Of a stretch of DNA of 7,113 bases, positions 6,474 to 7,113 are shown piece after piece. The position numbers and the translations under genes are program-made. Each line of letters opens with the position of its first letter. Within the stretch, counting starts at the first letter, position 1. The notes under the pieces are model-generated. The model was not told where the DNA came from. It did no database searches and saw only the letters and a list, made by a program, of their open reading frames with translations. Source of the DNA: Fidelibacterota bacterium (GTDB lineage Bacteria > Fidelibacterota > UBA2242 > JAFGTP01); contig JAOZSG010000175.1 in the NCBI GenBank assembly GCA_029939785.1, positions 1-7,113 on the forward strand. The letters are read 5' to 3'.

Positions 6474-6523
6474 AAAAAGCCTTGCAATGAATATAAAATG
6501 GATTTATATTCCGGCCGCTTTTT
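6474..6523 (+). terminator. Long interrupted hairpin ahead of the rRNA operon, possible terminator
   Basis: The outer stem AAAAAGC (6474-6480) pairs with GCTTTTT (6517-6523). The inner stem GAATATAAA (6489-6497) pairs with TTTATATTC (6503-6511) around the ATGGA loop. They are separated by unpaired CTTGCAAT and CGGCC. The T tract on the right, and an A tract giving T on the other strand, make it terminator-like in both directions. It could insulate the rRNA operon from upstream transcription. The large internal loop weakens the call. Confidence 0.4.
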
Positions 6524-6749
6524 AACTTAAACGAGGTATTGAATAGTGTGAGTTTAGATTAAATTTAGATCATGAAAGAAATTGCTTGCATTGAACTAAA
6601 TGAAGACTTAAACTTGGCCTCGAAAATAAGATAGAGTTTTTAGCCAATCGGCTTAATATAGACTAAGTTTTTTGACATGGAGAGAATAAATTTGTGAATG
6701 AGTTTAGGAATGGACAGACAAATGTAAGTTCATAACTGACAAAGTTAAA

Positions 6750-6763
6750 ACCTTTGAACAATA
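6750..6763 (+). promoter_or_regulatory. BoxA-like antitermination sequence in rRNA leader
   Basis: ACCTTTGAACAATA lies about 20 bases before the predicted mature 16S end. It resembles the boxA core of rRNA leaders (CTTTGA/CTTTAACA-like), where NusB-NusE bind to prevent premature termination. The position upstream of 16S is appropriate. The match is short and lies in AT-rich DNA, so the call is tentative. I could not assign the rRNA promoter itself. Confidence 0.3.
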
Positions 6764-6781
6764 ATAAAATAAAATAAAAAT

Positions 6782-7113
6782 ACTATGGAGAGTTTTATCC
6801 TGGCTCAGGACAAACGCTGGCGGCGTGCTTAACACATGCAAGTCAAGGTATAACGCACTTTCGGGTGTTATTACACTGGCGAACGGGTGAGTAACGTGTA
6901 GGTAATCTACCTTTGAGTGGGGGATAGCCCGGTGAAAATCGGATTAATACCGCTTAAATTCATTGTACATAAGTGCGATGATGAAAGATGGGGATCTTCG
7001 GACCTATCGCTTGAAGATGAGCCTGCATCTGATTAGCTTGTTGGTAAGGTAACGGCTTACCAAGGCTACGATCAGTAGCTGGTCTGAGAGGATGATCAGC
7101 CACATTGGGACTG
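6782..7113 (+). rRNA. rrs: 16S ribosomal RNA, 5' part (truncated by window edge)
   Basis: About 332 bases of the small-subunit rRNA are present. Diagnostic blocks are GAGTTTTATCCTGGCTCAG (6790-6808), AACGCTGGCGGCGTGCTTAA, CACATGCAAGTC, GGCGAACGGGTGAGTAACG, GGTAACGGCTTACCAAGGC and CCACATTGGGACTG at the right edge. Aligning GAGTTTTATC to the E. coli start puts the mature 5' end near 6782. Helix 1 (GAGTT 6790-6794 with GGCTC 6802-6806) is intact, as is the first hypervariable hairpin around CACTTTCGGGTG. The base equivalent to E. coli position 15 is T instead of the nearly invariant G. The much higher GC than the flanks is normal for rRNA. The sequence is not typical of Bacteroidia. Confidence 0.97.

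Larger units (their letters stand above)
5804..6781. other. Gene-free spacer between murU-like gene and rRNA operon
   Basis: Nearly 980 bp hold no intact gene. From left to right I see a small dyad after the murU stop (5812-5825, TTATCT-TG-AGATAA), two short direct repeats, a dyad at 5903-5918, a 123-bp terminally inverted element, a transposase-like relic, a very AT-rich stretch (about 6300-6480), a long hairpin and the rRNA leader. The mixture of relics suggests repeated insertion and decay upstream of the rRNA operon. No clear T-tract terminator for the murU-like gene is visible before the repeats. Confidence 0.7.

Noticed and set aside
6572..6634. A 20-codon ORF (MKEIACIELN...) in the rRNA leader
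   Set aside because: It is very short, has no ribosome binding site, lies in the probable rRNA leader and matches no family I recognise.
6672..6694. TTGACA (6672-6677) and TAAATTTG (6687-6694) as the rRNA promoter
   Set aside because: TTGACA is followed by only 9 bases before TAAATTTG, too short for a sigma-70-like or Bacteroidota -33/-7 pair. No good partner lies at the right distance for either element, so no promoter is called.
5800..6780. CRISPR array or tRNA gene in the long spacer
   Set aside because: The direct repeats occur only twice with degenerate spacing, and no cloverleaf with a T-loop GGTTCGAATCC-type block is seen on either strand.

Overview
The window is AT-rich bacterial DNA. 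It holds four protein-coding genes (one cut by the left edge), a gene-free spacer of nearly 1 kb with decayed mobile DNA, and the 5' part of a 16S rRNA gene cut by the right edge. The protein families (a receiver-domain/ATP-grasp protein with a PGRWGS...SQGTHFFHN tail, and an AmgK-RapZ fusion next to MurU) point to Bacteroidota or a related phylum of the FCB group. The 16S start does not read like a typical Bacteroidia gene: it has GGACAAACGCTGGCGGCGTG and CACATTGGGACTG where Bacteroidia usually have GGATGAACGCTAGCGGCAGG and CACATTGGAACTG. A non-Bacteroidia FCB lineage is the best guess, with low confidence.

Layout. Bases 3-326 (+) are the C-terminal 107 residues of glutamate dehydrogenase GdhA, closed by a strong hairpin terminator at 348-378 that reads as a terminator on both strands. 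Bases 518-3469 (-) encode a 983-residue protein with two receiver-like domains, a PEP-synthase/PPDK-type ATP-binding domain and a distinctive C-terminal domain, but no recognisable phosphohistidine domain or PEP-binding barrel. A 142-bp divergent intergenic region full of inverted repeats separates it from a two-gene rightward operon: 3612-5069 (AmgK-like aminosugar kinase fused to the C-terminal domain of RapZ) and 5066-5803 (MurU-like nucleotidyltransferase), overlapping by ATGA. Bases 5804-6781 contain short direct repeats, a 123-bp element with terminal inverted repeats, a fragment resembling a broken transposase, and a long hairpin and boxA-like sequence ahead of the rRNA. 16S rRNA begins near 6782.

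How the genes work together. The kinase and nucleotidyltransferase fit the cell-wall recycling shortcut in which AmgK phosphorylates MurNAc (or GlcNAc) at the anomeric carbon and MurU converts the product to UDP-MurNAc. The added RapZ-type domain keeps the GCTGGxHRSV motif of the amino-sugar-phosphate sensing and RNA-binding region of RapZ, so the recycling kinase may carry its own sensor. This is the most interesting functional hypothesis here, together with the unusual receiver/ATP-grasp protein divergently transcribed from the operon. GdhA (ammonium assimilation) is probably an unrelated neighbour.
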